Below, piece after piece: positions 1 through 9,193 of a DNA stretch of 64,000 nucleotides (position 1 is its first letter; each line of letters starts with the position of its first letter). A program made the position numbers and the translations under genes. The stretch is from assembly GCA_004299485.1 (NCBI GenBank), contig SCQP01000016.1, forward strand, positions 62,001-126,000. The letters are read 5' to 3'. The notes under the pieces were generated by a model. The model saw nothing but the letters and a program-made list of their open reading frames with translations, did no database searches and had not been told where the DNA came from. The stretch is from Acidobacteriota bacterium (GTDB taxonomy: Bacteria > Acidobacteriota > Terriglobia > Terriglobales > SCQP01).

Positions 1-85
1 GCGGATAAACCTAAGATCCGAATGCGCATGAGAAGGCTATAGTTTACATTGCAGCCGGAGCCACCTGAAGCCACCCTTAACGGCT

Positions 86-637
86 CTAGTGGTTGGGGTG
101 CAACTCCGCCTGCGCCGGCGCCGGCAGCCGCTTGGCCCGTTGCAGCAGCAGCGCCAGCGACCAGATTTGGTCATCGCTGAGCGTGGGCCGGAAAGCAGGC
201 ATGCCCGTCAACCGGATGCCATTCTTGATCCGCCAGTAGATCACGCCGGTCGGGTCATCGTCGACCTTCGTGAAAAACTGCGGCGGCGGCGGGAACATGC
301 CCGTGGCGGCATGGGGCACGGCCTGTCCCGGCAGGCCGTGGCAGAACGCGCACTCGGTGGCATACAGTTGGGCGGAGGACGTAAGCCCCGCATCGCTGAC
401 TTTCACCGGAACCACCGCCGGTGCCCCATCGACCGAGGCGTAATGCAGCGCCCGGTCCGCCAGGCTCACCTCCAGCGGCAGCGGATGCGAGTTCGTCGCC
501 ACCGGGAAATGACCACTGTAGGCCACCAGATACGCCAGCACCGGCAGGGTAGCGATGCCCAGAAGATACGCGATCACCACCTTGAGTTTTCCCGCTCTGC
601 GGCGTTCGCCCACAACTGGGCTTGCAATCGGCTTCAT
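86..637 (-). CDS. Membrane-anchored class I cytochrome c
   Basis: 183 aa. A hydrophobic segment at about residues 20-40 follows a basic N-terminus and should anchor the protein with its C-terminal domain in the periplasm. The heme c attachment motif CAFCH is at residues 96-100. A likely distal Met ligand is M146, in GMPAF. The spacing of about 46 residues between CxxCH and Met fits a mono-heme class I cytochrome c. Its ATG lies 3 nt after the stop of the upstream propeller lipoprotein, so the two are co-transcribed. The role is probably electron transfer linked to the periplasmic lipoprotein. The redox partner cannot be read from the sequence. Confidence 0.85.
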   Translation of the reverse strand: MKPIASPVVGERRRAGKLKVVIAYLLGIATLPVLAYLVAYSGHFPVATNSHPLPLEVSLADRALHYASVDGAPAVVPVKVSDAGLTSSAQLYATECAFCHGLPGQAVPHAATGMFPPPPQFFTKVDDDPTGVIYWRIKNGIRLTGMPAFRPTLSDDQIWSLALLLQRAKRLPAPAQAELHPNH

Positions 638-640
638 TTC

Positions 641-1681
641 TCAGTTCACCTCGAAAACCAGAATCTGCGCCGGAGTGTTCGCCGCCTTCGGCACCGCGAC
701 AAAATACCGGCGCAGCGACGGCGCCAGCAGGGCTGTCTTGCCCAAGGCGGCTGATCGGATGATCTCCGTCTGATACTGCGTCGGCGTCTGCTGCTCGAAC
801 ACGTAGATGTTCCCGTCGCAGGCGGCGTACACCCGCCGGCTGGCCGCATCATAAACCATGTCGTCCACCATTTTCCCCAGCGGCAGCGACTGCACTTGTT
901 CGCCCGTTTGCGTGTCGAAAATCACCATCTGCCCGCTCCGGCAGCCTACAAAAAGCAGGTGATCGGCCTCATCCAGCGCCATCGCGGTGGGATTGTTCGC
1001 GCCCTGGATCGGCCACTCGGCCTCGACCTTGTGCGCCTGCGGATCGATCACGGCGATTGCGGCTTTACTGCGCAGATTCAAGTAAATGCGCGCGCCCCCG
1101 GACGCGATCTGCATCGCTTCCATATCGTTGGCGTCGATGTGCATGTCCGAGTGCCGCTTCGCGCTGGTGGTGTCGATGGCGCTGAAGTGCGAATACGGTT
1201 GATGCAGTGCATCGCCGCCGCTATCCACGTAGAGCGTATGGTCGGCCGGGTTGAAGCCGACCGAATCGGCATCCGGCCACAGCTTTACGCTTGCCACCTG
1301 CTGATAGGTTTTGCCGCTATAGATGCGCAGCAGCCCCGCCTCGCCATCGGTGACGTAAAGCCGGTCCACGTCGGGCCGGTAGACGATGCCGTGCGGCTCT
1401 TTGTCGTTGGTGATGGTGTGCAGGATCTTGCCACTCGCCAAATCCACCACCTCAATCGCCCCGCCTTCGTCGGTGCTGAACAGCCGGCCGCCGCTCAGAT
1501 CGATCGCCAGATGGTCGAAGTGGCCCGCTGGCGCATTGTCCAGCGGATAACTCGTGAGCAACCGCAGCGGCGCTGCCGCGGGTGCGACCGTCGTTACCGC
1601 GCTGCTGGATTTGCTGCTGGGGTTCGAACTACTGCAGCCGATCAACAGACCCGCGAACAGGATCAGGGTAAATAGTTTCAT
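641..1681 (-). CDS. YncE-like beta-propeller lipoprotein
   Basis: 346 aa. The N-terminus is a lipoprotein signal with a lipobox ending in Cys16 (LLIGC) followed by a Ser-rich linker. The body contains repeated YVTN-type blade motifs such as DRLYVTDGEAGLLRIYSG, typical of seven-bladed YncE-like propellers. A Shine-Dalgarno (GGGAG, 6 nt before ATG) supports the start. It is the first gene of a pair with the cytochrome c. Binding or scaffold function outside the inner membrane is inferred from the fold; the ligand is unknown. Confidence 0.8.
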   Translation of the reverse strand: MKLFTLILFAGLLIGCSSSNPSSKSSSAVTTVAPAAAPLRLLTSYPLDNAPAGHFDHLAIDLSGGRLFSTDEGGAIEVVDLASGKILHTITNDKEPHGIVYRPDVDRLYVTDGEAGLLRIYSGKTYQQVASVKLWPDADSVGFNPADHTLYVDSGGDALHQPYSHFSAIDTTSAKRHSDMHIDANDMEAMQIASGGARIYLNLRSKAAIAVIDPQAHKVEAEWPIQGANNPTAMALDEADHLLFVGCRSGQMVIFDTQTGEQVQSLPLGKMVDDMVYDAASRRVYAACDGNIYVFEQQTPTQYQTEIIRSAALGKTALLAPSLRRYFVAVPKAANTPAQILVFEVN

Positions 1682-1790
1682 TGCATCTCCCGGCGCAGCC
1701 GCCTAGGTTCTTCCGACCCGCTCCGCGCCTCCACATTCAGTGTCGGCTCGCGCCCAATCCTGCGGCTGAAGCAGCTATTAATTTTTGTTT

Positions 1791-1837
1791 ATTTCGCGGC
1801 AGCAGCCGGTCATCGGCTGCTGCCGCACAAGCGAAAT
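1791..1837 (-). terminator. Strong hairpin after the TonB receptor gene
   Basis: A perfect 13-bp inverted repeat (1796-1808 with 1814-1826, loop 1809-1813) is flanked by further pairing of ATTTCGC with GCGAAAT. It lies just past the receptor stop. The sequence leaving the stem on the minus strand is AT-rich (AAATAAACAAAAATT) but not a U run. A factor-assisted terminator or an mRNA 3'-end stabiliser is therefore as likely as a classical intrinsic terminator. Confidence 0.55.
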
Positions 1838-1845
1838 GCGAACCG

Positions 1846-4800
1846 CTACCAGGTCAACTTCAGCGCGAGCTGCATCTGCCGGCTGGTGCCCCACGTGGAG
1901 TCAATCAAGCCGCCCGACGAGAGCGCATTGCCTTTCGCATCGAACATGTCGGTATTGTCTACCGGCGGATTGAAGTTGGGATGGTTGAGAATGTTGAACG
2001 CCGCAATCCGTAGCTCCAGGTTCGAGCTCTCGTTGATCACGTGCACGGGTATGTTCTTCACCAGCGACAGATCCAGATCGTAGTCGTTCGGCCCGGTGAA
2101 CCCGTTACGCGCCGTATCGCCGCGCACGTTCGCCGGACTGGGCACAGAGAAGCAAGCCGGATTGATGTAATACGGCCCCGCCTGGTACAGGCTGCCCCCG
2201 CATCCCGGTGCGCTGAGATTCACGTTGGGCACATCCCACGGGTGCGAGGCGAACTGGCCCAGCCGGTCGCCGCTGATGGTCAGCGTAAACGGCGCGCCGC
2301 TGGACATGTGCAGGATGCTGCCCACCTGCCAGCCGCCCACCACCGCTTTCGCCACCGAGGGGAGCGAATTGCCGTTCGGCAACTGCCAGAGCACGTTGTA
2401 CATGAACGTCTGCCCCACGTTCAGATCCGAAGTGCCCCGGTCCGCGTGCAGGTTGAACCAGAACAGGCCGGGGATGGCGTTGGCGTTGGTGTCCCCCGCG
2501 ACCGTATCCGTGCCGTCGTCGATTGCATGGCTCCAGGTGTAGGTTGCGGTCATCTGCACGCCATGGCTCATGCGCCGGTTGAGCTGCGTTTCGAGCGCGT
2601 TGTAGTTGCTCTTGCCTTCGAACATCAATCCCCGGATGACGCCCCAGTTAGGATTGACACGATCGTTGTTGGTGGTGTTCGTGGGCCACACCAGCACGTT
2701 CGGGTTGGTGGGCACCACGCCGTTCACTTCCTCCGAACGGAACGGTTCATGCACGCCGCCATCGCCGACGTAACCCACCATCAGTGACATGCTGGGAGTG
2801 AACTGGTGCTCGATGTTGAGGTCGTACTGCATCACGTACGACCGCTTCGGGTATTGGTCCATGAAGGCGTTACGCAGTGTCTTGGTGCTCGAGGCAATCG
2901 AGTAATAGGCATCGGACGGATTCGCAGAGTTGGTAAAACTCCCCGCCGGCGGCGCGTTCGTCACCCCCTCCTGAAAATACGGCGCCGTGAACACATACTC
3001 CAGGTTGAACATGTACGGCAGCGGCAGAATGTCATACATGCCAAAACCGGAGCGGATCGCCGTCGTGCCATGCCCGGTGGGATCCCAGGAAACCCCGAAG
3101 CGCGGCTCAAAATCATACTTCGTAGGGTTGCTCAGATAGTAGCCCCCGGTCAGGTTGGGATTGCAGGCGCCGGGGACGTAGCGGCCGCAGCGGTCCTGGG
3201 CCGCGCTCAGCGTCGGCAGGATCGCGAGATCCCCATGAGTTTCTGTCGGAATGCTGGCGTACTCGTAGCGCAGCCCCATGTTGACCGTCAGGTTCGAGCG
3301 CAACCGCCAGTCATCCTGCACGTAGGCGCCCAGCACCGATTGCCGCACGCTGCGGCCGGTGATCACGCCCCCGCCCAGCAGCGCAGTGTAGTTATGCGGC
3401 GCCGCGTTTGTCAGAAACGAGGACAGCGAGCCATAGCTGTACACGCCGTTGCCGTCCGTCGCCGCGGTGAGATTGTCGCGGATGCGCTGCGCCTCGAAAC
3501 CGTACTTCAGCGAATGATCCCCAGCGGTTTGGCTGATGTCGTCGTAGAACTGGATCGTTGTGTAGTGAAAATCGTAGAACGACGGCGCGCCCACGCCCCC
3601 GGTGAACTCGGTGAGGCCGCCGATCTTCACGTCCGGAGCGGCGTGGCCGGGCACGCTGTCCCAGTCCTTGGTGTCCCCGGCTGCCGCCGTCACCGGCGTG
3701 GTGACGCCCACTTGCGCCGGCGTCCGGTAAATCCCCAGCCGCATCGAGTTCATCAGATTCGGGTCAAAAATGTGCGTCTCCTGCAGGGCATACAGCTCGT
3801 GCTGCACTCCGTAGTTGGCGCGTTTCTGATTGAATTCGTCGGGTGAATTCAGATTGTTTTTGTCGTATTCGAGCGTGCCCGACAAAATATCGTTCGCGCT
3901 GAAGTGGTGATCCAGCCGGCCCGTGAAGAAGTTCTCGTTGTTGATCTGCCGCCCCGCGAACGAGTAAATGCCCGTGTCGCCGGTCACCGCCCCGTTCGGC
4001 TGCGGAAAGAACGTGTTCATGAACTTCTGCGCGTACGCGTCCGGCGTCACCGTGCCCGTGCTCAGGTTGCCCGCCCGTGCCGCCGCGCTCGGCACCACGT
4101 CCACCGCGCTCAGCGACTGCACCTCGCGAATCGCTTCATAGTCGCCGAAGATGAACGTCTTGTTCTTTTGGATGGGGCCGCCGGCGGAGCCCCCGAACTG
4201 GTTGCGGTTGAGCGGCGGCTTGGTGCAGCCGGAACCCGCACCCCAGCAGTCGAAGTAATTGGCAGCATCGAGCGAGCTGTTGCGGATGTACTCGTACAAG
4301 GAGCCGTGAAAGCTGTTGGTCCCCGAGCGCGTAATGGCGTTGATTACGCCGCCACTGGAATCGCCGTACTCGGCCGGATAGGTCCCGGTGAGCACGCTGA
4401 ACTCCTGCACCGCGTCCACGCCCAGCGCGCCGCCTTCTACGTTGCCCGGCCCGCCATTCATGTAATCTTCGACACTGATGCCGTCGATGCGGTAGTCATT
4501 GTCCTGCGGCCGCCGCCCCGAAATCGAAATCTGGCTGCCGAAGCCGCGTTGGCCGCGCCCGCCGTTGAACGGCGGCTGCATTTGCGGATTCGATACACCC
4601 GGCTCCAGCGTCGCCAGATCCGTCCAGGAACGGCCATTCAGCGGCAATTGCTGGATGGTCTGGCTGTTGATCGTCTGGCTCACCGTCGAGGAGGCCACCT
4701 GCACCGCCGGCGCCTCGCCCGTCACTTGCACCACCTGCGAGGTGCTGCCCAGCACCAGCTTGGCGTTGATCGCGAGCTGCTCGCCCACCGTCAGCGTCAG

Positions 4801-5097
4801 CCGCGGTCGCACCTGTTTGACAAATCCGGTAGCCGAATAGGTGACGTCATACTCCCCCGGCTGCAGGTTGGCGAGGTTGTAAAATCCGTGCGCATCTGAG
4901 TTGACGGTGCGCGTCGCGCCCGTGCCCTCGTTTTTGGCCGTGACCACCGCGCCCGGAATCGAGGCGCCGCTCGGATCCGTGACATTGCCGGAAAGCGTTG
5001 CCCCTACGCCTTGCGCGGCCAGCGGCAGCGCCGCTCCCAGCACCAGCGCCAGACTGGCAATCAGCAATCCCCTGCATAAGATTCGGCTTGATAGCAT
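1846..5097 (-). CDS. TonB-dependent receptor, Oar-like, with carboxypeptidase-regulatory domain
   Basis: 1083 aa from the ATG at 5097, chosen because GGAGG sits 11 nt upstream and the protein then begins with a clean signal peptide ending near PLAAQG (residues 25-30). Residues about 33-105 form a CarboxypepD_reg-like beta-sandwich (GNVTDPSGASIPGAVV). A TonB plug follows at about 120-240, containing LPLNGRSWTDLATLEPG. The rest is a large outer-membrane barrel ending in an aromatic residue (LKLTW). Such proteins import or handle large substrates such as glycans or peptides at the outer membrane; the ligand is not deducible here. A histidine kinase gene ends 67 nt upstream on the same strand, suggesting linked regulation. 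Confidence 0.9.
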   Translation of the reverse strand: MLSSRILCRGLLIASLALVLGAALPLAAQGVGATLSGNVTDPSGASIPGAVVTAKNEGTGATRTVNSDAHGFYNLANLQPGEYDVTYSATGFVKQVRPRLTLTVGEQLAINAKLVLGSTSQVVQVTGEAPAVQVASSTVSQTINSQTIQQLPLNGRSWTDLATLEPGVSNPQMQPPFNGGRGQRGFGSQISISGRRPQDNDYRIDGISVEDYMNGGPGNVEGGALGVDAVQEFSVLTGTYPAEYGDSSGGVINAITRSGTNSFHGSLYEYIRNSSLDAANYFDCWGAGSGCTKPPLNRNQFGGSAGGPIQKNKTFIFGDYEAIREVQSLSAVDVVPSAAARAGNLSTGTVTPDAYAQKFMNTFFPQPNGAVTGDTGIYSFAGRQINNENFFTGRLDHHFSANDILSGTLEYDKNNLNSPDEFNQKRANYGVQHELYALQETHIFDPNLMNSMRLGIYRTPAQVGVTTPVTAAAGDTKDWDSVPGHAAPDVKIGGLTEFTGGVGAPSFYDFHYTTIQFYDDISQTAGDHSLKYGFEAQRIRDNLTAATDGNGVYSYGSLSSFLTNAAPHNYTALLGGGVITGRSVRQSVLGAYVQDDWRLRSNLTVNMGLRYEYASIPTETHGDLAILPTLSAAQDRCGRYVPGACNPNLTGGYYLSNPTKYDFEPRFGVSWDPTGHGTTAIRSGFGMYDILPLPYMFNLEYVFTAPYFQEGVTNAPPAGSFTNSANPSDAYYSIASSTKTLRNAFMDQYPKRSYVMQYDLNIEHQFTPSMSLMVGYVGDGGVHEPFRSEEVNGVVPTNPNVLVWPTNTTNNDRVNPNWGVIRGLMFEGKSNYNALETQLNRRMSHGVQMTATYTWSHAIDDGTDTVAGDTNANAIPGLFWFNLHADRGTSDLNVGQTFMYNVLWQLPNGNSLPSVAKAVVGGWQVGSILHMSSGAPFTLTISGDRLGQFASHPWDVPNVNLSAPGCGGSLYQAGPYYINPACFSVPSPANVRGDTARNGFTGPNDYDLDLSLVKNIPVHVINESSNLELRIAAFNILNHPNFNPPVDNTDMFDAKGNALSSGGLIDSTWGTSRQMQLALKLTW

Positions 5098-5164
5098 GAC
5101 GAGTGTTCCCTCCGCGTACAAGGCGAAGTCTACGGCGCGCACTCCCGCCAGCATGAACGGCAAA

Positions 5165-6613
5165 TTAATATTTGTTAACTTCCTCCAGCGCCGCGCCGCT
5201 GGACACCGCGCCCTCCGGCGCCGGGGGCAGCCGGACGGCAAAGCGGGAACCTCCGCCCTTGGCGGCGTGGTAGCTCACCGCGCCCCCGTGCGCCGTCGCA
5301 ATCGCCTGCGCAATGGAAAGACCCAGGCCGCTTCCGCTTTGATTTTGAATGGCCGGATTCACGCTGCGGTAGAAGCGTTCGAAGATATGCTCCACCTCCG
5401 CCGGCGCCACCCCCGGACCGTGATCCCGGAACGCCACTTCGATCTCCTCCATGTCCGCACGGAGCGTGACTTCCACCGGCGCTCCCGCCGGTGAGTACTT
5501 CACGGCATTGTCCAGCAGGATCACGAACAGCTCGTGCAGAAAAGCTTCGTCGCCGCCATACGCCACCCCCTGGCCGAGCGCGCGCGCCAGCTTTACCTGT
5601 TTGGCGGCCGCCCGCGCCGCCACCAGCTCGCAGGCGTCTTCCAGCACTTCGTTGAGGTACACCGGTTCGCGCAACAGCCGCAGCTGTCCGGCATCCGCCA
5701 GCGACAGCGTCAACAGCCCTTCGACGATATGCGTCAGTCGCCGCAGTTCCTGATCCATCCCCGCCACCGCCCGCTGCACATCCGCCTGGGCCAAGCTCCC
5801 GCTCAGCAGCAATTCGCTTTCTCCGCGCAGCACCGCCAGCGGCGTGCGGATTTCGTGCGACGCGTCCGAGATGAATTGCCGCAGTTGCCGCATCGCCTTG
5901 TCGGCGTGGCTGAACAATCGGTTGAAGGTGGAAGTCAGCCGCTCGATTTCATCCTGGGGCACCGGCAGCGGCAGCGGCTGCCAGCTCTCGCCCGGGCGCG
6001 GGTGAATCATCCGGTCCGCCATCAGCTCAGCATGCGCGGTGAGGGCGCGCACCGGCTCCAGGCTCTTGTCCACGTACCAGGCGGAGATCAGTCCCGCCAG
6101 CAACAGTCCCACGCCCAGCGTCACCGCTACCACCTTGCCAAAGTCGTCCAGAATGTGGTTCATCCCAAACGTAGAGAGCGCCGCGATCAGGGTGTACTGT
6201 TGCCCCAGCCGCGTAAACGGTAGCGCCAGCACTCGCAGCCGCTGCCCGTCTGGACTGTGCGAATAGCCCCAGGCGGGCGTGCGCAGATTGGTCCAGTTCA
6301 CCGCCGGCAGGTCCAGGCCGCTGCTCAGCGCGCTCGATAGTTCCCGCACCTCTCCGGACGAGTCGAGAATCTCGAAATACTGTCCGGGCGAGCCGAACTC
6401 CTTCAGGTCGGCCATGGTCTTGTCTTTGGTCGCCTCAAAGTGCTGCAGCACCGGCACCGCCGTGCTCCGCAGCCGCCGGTCCAGCTCGCGCTGTGCCTGC
6501 TGCCGGAGCAGCAGAAACATGCTCACGTAGGAGGCCAGCAGCAGCGCGCCCACCGTGATCCACGACAGCCGGATCATGCGGTAGCGCAGCGGACGCAGAG
6601 AGTGAGCACTCAT
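5165..6613 (-). CDS. Sensor histidine kinase
   Basis: 482 aa. Two membrane segments (about 15-36 and 162-180) bracket a periplasmic sensor region of about 125 residues. A HAMP linker follows, then a HisKA domain with phospho-acceptor His253 in SDASHEIRTPLA. The HATPase domain has intact N, G1 and G2 features (LLDNAVKYS, DHGPGVA, GSGLGLSIA). The start overlaps the preceding response-regulator stop as ATGA, so the two proteins are translationally coupled. The TonB receptor gene follows 67 nt after its stop. The natural partner is uncertain because the coupled regulator is atypical while a normal regulator gene stands divergently next to it. Confidence 0.9.
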   Translation of the reverse strand: MSAHSLRPLRYRMIRLSWITVGALLLASYVSMFLLLRQQAQRELDRRLRSTAVPVLQHFEATKDKTMADLKEFGSPGQYFEILDSSGEVRELSSALSSGLDLPAVNWTNLRTPAWGYSHSPDGQRLRVLALPFTRLGQQYTLIAALSTFGMNHILDDFGKVVAVTLGVGLLLAGLISAWYVDKSLEPVRALTAHAELMADRMIHPRPGESWQPLPLPVPQDEIERLTSTFNRLFSHADKAMRQLRQFISDASHEIRTPLAVLRGESELLLSGSLAQADVQRAVAGMDQELRRLTHIVEGLLTLSLADAGQLRLLREPVYLNEVLEDACELVAARAAAKQVKLARALGQGVAYGGDEAFLHELFVILLDNAVKYSPAGAPVEVTLRADMEEIEVAFRDHGPGVAPAEVEHIFERFYRSVNPAIQNQSGSGLGLSIAQAIATAHGGAVSYHAAKGGGSRFAVRLPPAPEGAVSSGAALEEVNKY

Positions 6614-7329
6614 GCTTCCTCAGGCCCGATGCGGTAGCCCACGCCGCGCACTGTCTGCAGCAGCGCCTCACCCGTCGCTCGTTGCAGACGCCGGCGCAAC
6701 CGCGCAACGTAGACTTCAATCAAATTCGAGTCGCGCACGCTGGCGCGGTCCCAGAGGTGAGTGGCGATATCGGCATGCGTAGCCGGGCGCGGGGCGCGCA
6801 GCAGCAGCAGTTCCAGCAGGGCGTACTCCTTCCGCGTCAACTCGATCTCGACCGTGCCGTGGCGCGCGCACCGGCTCTGCGGATCCAGCATGAGCCTGGT
6901 CGAGGCCACGCCGGCCACCGCCCTCGTGCGGCTGGCAGATGCACCGGCGCCTGCGCCCGCACCATAGACCAGATGCCGCAGCCGCGCCCGCAGCTCGCTC
7001 ACCCGAAACGGCTCCCGCAAAAAACTGGTGCGGCGGCGATCACCCTCCGCTTGCTCTTCCACGATCGCGGCCGCGTGCCCGGCCGCCGGCAGCAGGAACA
7101 ACACCGGCAAATTCACCTGGTGCGCGCGCAAGTGCTGCCGCACCCCAACCGGACTCATCTCCGGCTCCAGATCAGTGTCCAGCACCAGCGCCGCATAGTC
7201 AGCCGCTTGCGCCGCGCTCAGTACTGCCGCCAGGCTCGCGACCCGATCCACCGCGTGTGCGTCTTCCCGCAGCGCGCGCGCCCAAAAAAGCGCCGTCCGG
7301 CGTTCCGCCTTGCCCAGTAAGACTCGCAT
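6610..7329 (-). CDS. OmpR-family regulator with degenerate receiver domain
   Basis: 239 aa. The C-terminal half (about 145-235) is a normal winged helix (LTRKEYALLELLL, LIEVYVARLRRRL, VRGVGYRIG). The N-terminal receiver is abnormal. The acidic pair expected at residues 7-8 is Lys-Ala (MRVLLGKAE), the switch Thr is replaced (VLFLLPA), and the conserved Lys of the KPF motif is Glu (REPF). A candidate acceptor Asp51 remains. Such receivers usually cannot be phosphorylated in the standard way. It is coupled by an ATGA overlap to the downstream kinase gene and lies divergent from a canonical response regulator. Confidence 0.85.
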   Translation of the reverse strand: MRVLLGKAERRTALFWARALREDAHAVDRVASLAAVLSAAQAADYAALVLDTDLEPEMSPVGVRQHLRAHQVNLPVLFLLPAAGHAAAIVEEQAEGDRRRTSFLREPFRVSELRARLRHLVYGAGAGAGASASRTRAVAGVASTRLMLDPQSRCARHGTVEIELTRKEYALLELLLLRAPRPATHADIATHLWDRASVRDSNLIEVYVARLRRRLQRATGEALLQTVRGVGYRIGPEEA

Positions 7330-7383
7330 ACCCTCTCAGCTTGCAGGCAGCCTATTCCCTTTCCTACTCGCCTGTCAACCACC

Positions 7384-7418
7384 ACCCCAGGTCCCTGGCC
7401 CCCGCCCCCTGACCCCTC
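7384..7418. repeat. Heptanucleotide tandem repeat, C-rich
   Basis: Five consecutive 7-nt units (ACCCCAG, GTCCCTG, GCCCCCG, CCCCCTG, ACCCCTC) lie between the two divergent response-regulator genes. They end about 5 nt before the -10-like hexamer of the rightward gene. The unit sequence differs from the four other heptamer arrays in this window, but the 7-nt period is the same. Confidence 0.6.
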
Positions 7419-7422
7419 TTGC

Positions 7423-7428
7423 TAGACT
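7423..7428 (+). promoter_or_regulatory. -10-like element of a probably leaderless mRNA
   Basis: TAGACT lies 8 nt before the ATG at 7437. A GGAGG at 7431-7435 is only 1 nt from that ATG, too close for normal ribosome pairing. A transcript starting at or next to the ATG explains the layout better. No good -35 box is visible upstream because the heptamer array occupies that position. Confidence 0.4.
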
Positions 7429-7436
7429 TGGGAGGC

Positions 7437-8102
7437 ATGCGAGTGCTGGTGATCGAGGACGAGAAGCGCATGGCAAGCCTGATCGCCCGCTCCTTGCGCA
7501 GCGAGGGCTATGACGTAGACTTGGCGGCTAGCGGCCGCCGCGCTGTGGATCTCGCCGAAGGCTCCAGCGAATACGACGCCATCATCCTCGATCTGCGCCT
7601 TCCCGGCATGGACGGCTTGGAAGTCTGTCGCCAGCTTCGCTCCTTGAACCTGCAAGCCCCGGTCCTGATGGTGACCGCCCGGACCCTGGTGGGGCAGCGC
7701 GTCGAGGGTCTCGACGCTGGCGCCGATGACTACCTCACCAAGCCCTTTGAGCTGGCCGAGCTGCACGCCCGCTTGCGCGCCCTGATCCGGCGGCGCCTGC
7801 CTGCCAGCGGCTCCATCCTGCGCTTCGGAACCCTGGAACTGGACCGCCGCCGCCGCAGCGTCCGCCAAGGCGACAGCGAGCAGTCTCTCACCCCCAAGGA
7901 ATTCAGCCTGCTCGAGTGCCTCATGCTGCGCAGTCCGGAGGTTGTGACCCGCTCGGAAATTGTCGAATATGTCTGGAATCGCAACTTCGAGACCGAAACC
8001 AACCTGGTCGAGGTCTATGTCAACCGCCTGCGCCAAAAACTCGGCCCTGCCCTCGGTCCGCGCCTGCAGACCATCCGTGGCGTCGGGTACCGCCTGCAGT
8101 AG
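7437..8102 (+). CDS. OmpR/PhoB-family response regulator
   Basis: 221 aa from the ATG at 7437, giving the standard start MRVLVIEDE. A complete receiver is present: acidic pair E7/D8, acceptor Asp52 (LDLRLPGMDG), switch Thr80 and Lys102 (LTKPF). A winged-helix DNA-binding domain occupies about 125-221 and ends VRGVGYRLQ. It is divergent from the kinase/degenerate-regulator operon and is the most plausible phosphotransfer partner of that kinase. Its stop is immediately followed, with no gap, by the stop of the convergent dehydrogenase gene. Confidence 0.92.
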   Translation: MRVLVIEDEKRMASLIARSLRSEGYDVDLAASGRRAVDLAEGSSEYDAIILDLRLPGMDGLEVCRQLRSLNLQAPVLMVTARTLVGQRVEGLDAGADDYLTKPFELAELHARLRALIRRRLPASGSILRFGTLELDRRRRSVRQGDSEQSLTPKEFSLLECLMLRSPEVVTRSEIVEYVWNRNFETETNLVEVYVNRLRQKLGPALGPRLQTIRGVGYRLQ

Positions 8103-9191
8103 TTAGCCTCGGCCAGCACCCCGCGCGGGAGCATTCGCCACCACGCTGGCGATGGCCGCTGCCGCCTCGTCCGTCGACGCACTGCCCCCCAGGTCCCGCG
8201 TCCGCGGACCGCCGCTCGCCAACGTGTCCTCGATGGCTCTCTCGATGGCGTCAGCCGCGGCCTCCTCACCCAGATGCCGTAGCATCATTGCCCCGCTCCA
8301 AATCTGCCCGATGGGATTAGCGATGCCCTGCCCGGCAATGTCGGGCGCAGAGCCATGGACCGGCTCAAACATCGAAGGCAACTCCCGTTCCGGATTCAGA
8401 TTCGCCGACGGCGCAATGCCGATCGAACCCGCGATCGCCGGCCCCAGGTCCGAAAGAATATCACCGAACAGATTCGAGCCCACCACCACGTCAAACCAAT
8501 CCGGATGGCGCACGAAGTGCGCCGTCAAAATATCTATGTGATACTGATCCGCCTTCACGTCGGGATACTGTGCCGCCATCGCCCGGAACCGCTCGTCCCA
8601 GAACGGCATGGTGTGCACGATACCGTTGGACTTGGTCGCCGAGGTGACATGCTTGCGGCGCGTGCGCGCCAGCTCGAAGGCGTAGCGCAGAACCCGGTCG
8701 CAGCCCCGGCGCGTAAATACCGATTCCTGCACGGCCAATTCTTCCTCGGTGCCGGGATAGACCCGGCCTCCAATTTCCGAGTACTCCCCTTCGTTGTTTT
8801 CGCGCACTACGCAAAAATTGATCGTCGCCGGCGTTGCTCCCCGCAGCGGACTCTCGGTCCCCGCCAGCAGCCGCACCGGCCGCAGATTCACGTATTGCCG
8901 GAAGCGGCGGCGGATGGGAATCAGCAGTTGCCAGAGCGAGATGTGATCGGGCACGTCCGGATGCCCCACCGCCCCCAGATAAATCGCGTCGCAATCGAGC
9001 AGCGTTTCCAGTCCGCCTTCCGGCAGCAGCCGCCCGGTGCGGACATATCGCTCGCATCCCCAGTCAAACGTCCGCCACTGGAGGCCGAAAGCAAACCTCC
9101 GCGCCGCCGCCTCCAGCACACCCATGCCCGCCGGCACCACCTCCTGCCCGATGCCGTCGCCCGGAATTACTGCAATCGTGAACTGTTTCAT
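8103..9191 (-). CDS. Tartrate dehydrogenase/decarboxylase-like, isopropylmalate dehydrogenase family
   Basis: 362 aa. The N-terminal IPGDGIGQE and the metal/substrate motif GDILSDLGPAIAGSIGIAPSA place it in the decarboxylating beta-hydroxyacid dehydrogenase family. The segments WGCERYVRTGRLLPEGG and AVGHPDVPDHISLWQLLIPI resemble tartrate dehydrogenase rather than LeuB or Icd. These enzymes use NAD and Mg or Mn on malate-like 2-hydroxy diacids. It is the last gene of a six-gene minus-strand cluster, starting 2 nt after the first PrpD-like gene. The context fits breakdown of a hydroxy-dicarboxylate; the exact substrate is inference. Confidence 0.8.
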   Translation of the reverse strand: MKQFTIAVIPGDGIGQEVVPAGMGVLEAAARRFAFGLQWRTFDWGCERYVRTGRLLPEGGLETLLDCDAIYLGAVGHPDVPDHISLWQLLIPIRRRFRQYVNLRPVRLLAGTESPLRGATPATINFCVVRENNEGEYSEIGGRVYPGTEEELAVQESVFTRRGCDRVLRYAFELARTRRKHVTSATKSNGIVHTMPFWDERFRAMAAQYPDVKADQYHIDILTAHFVRHPDWFDVVVGSNLFGDILSDLGPAIAGSIGIAPSANLNPERELPSMFEPVHGSAPDIAGQGIANPIGQIWSGAMMLRHLGEEAAADAIERAIEDTLASGGPRTRDLGGSASTDEAAAAIASVVANAPARGAGRG

Positions 9192-9193
9192 AG

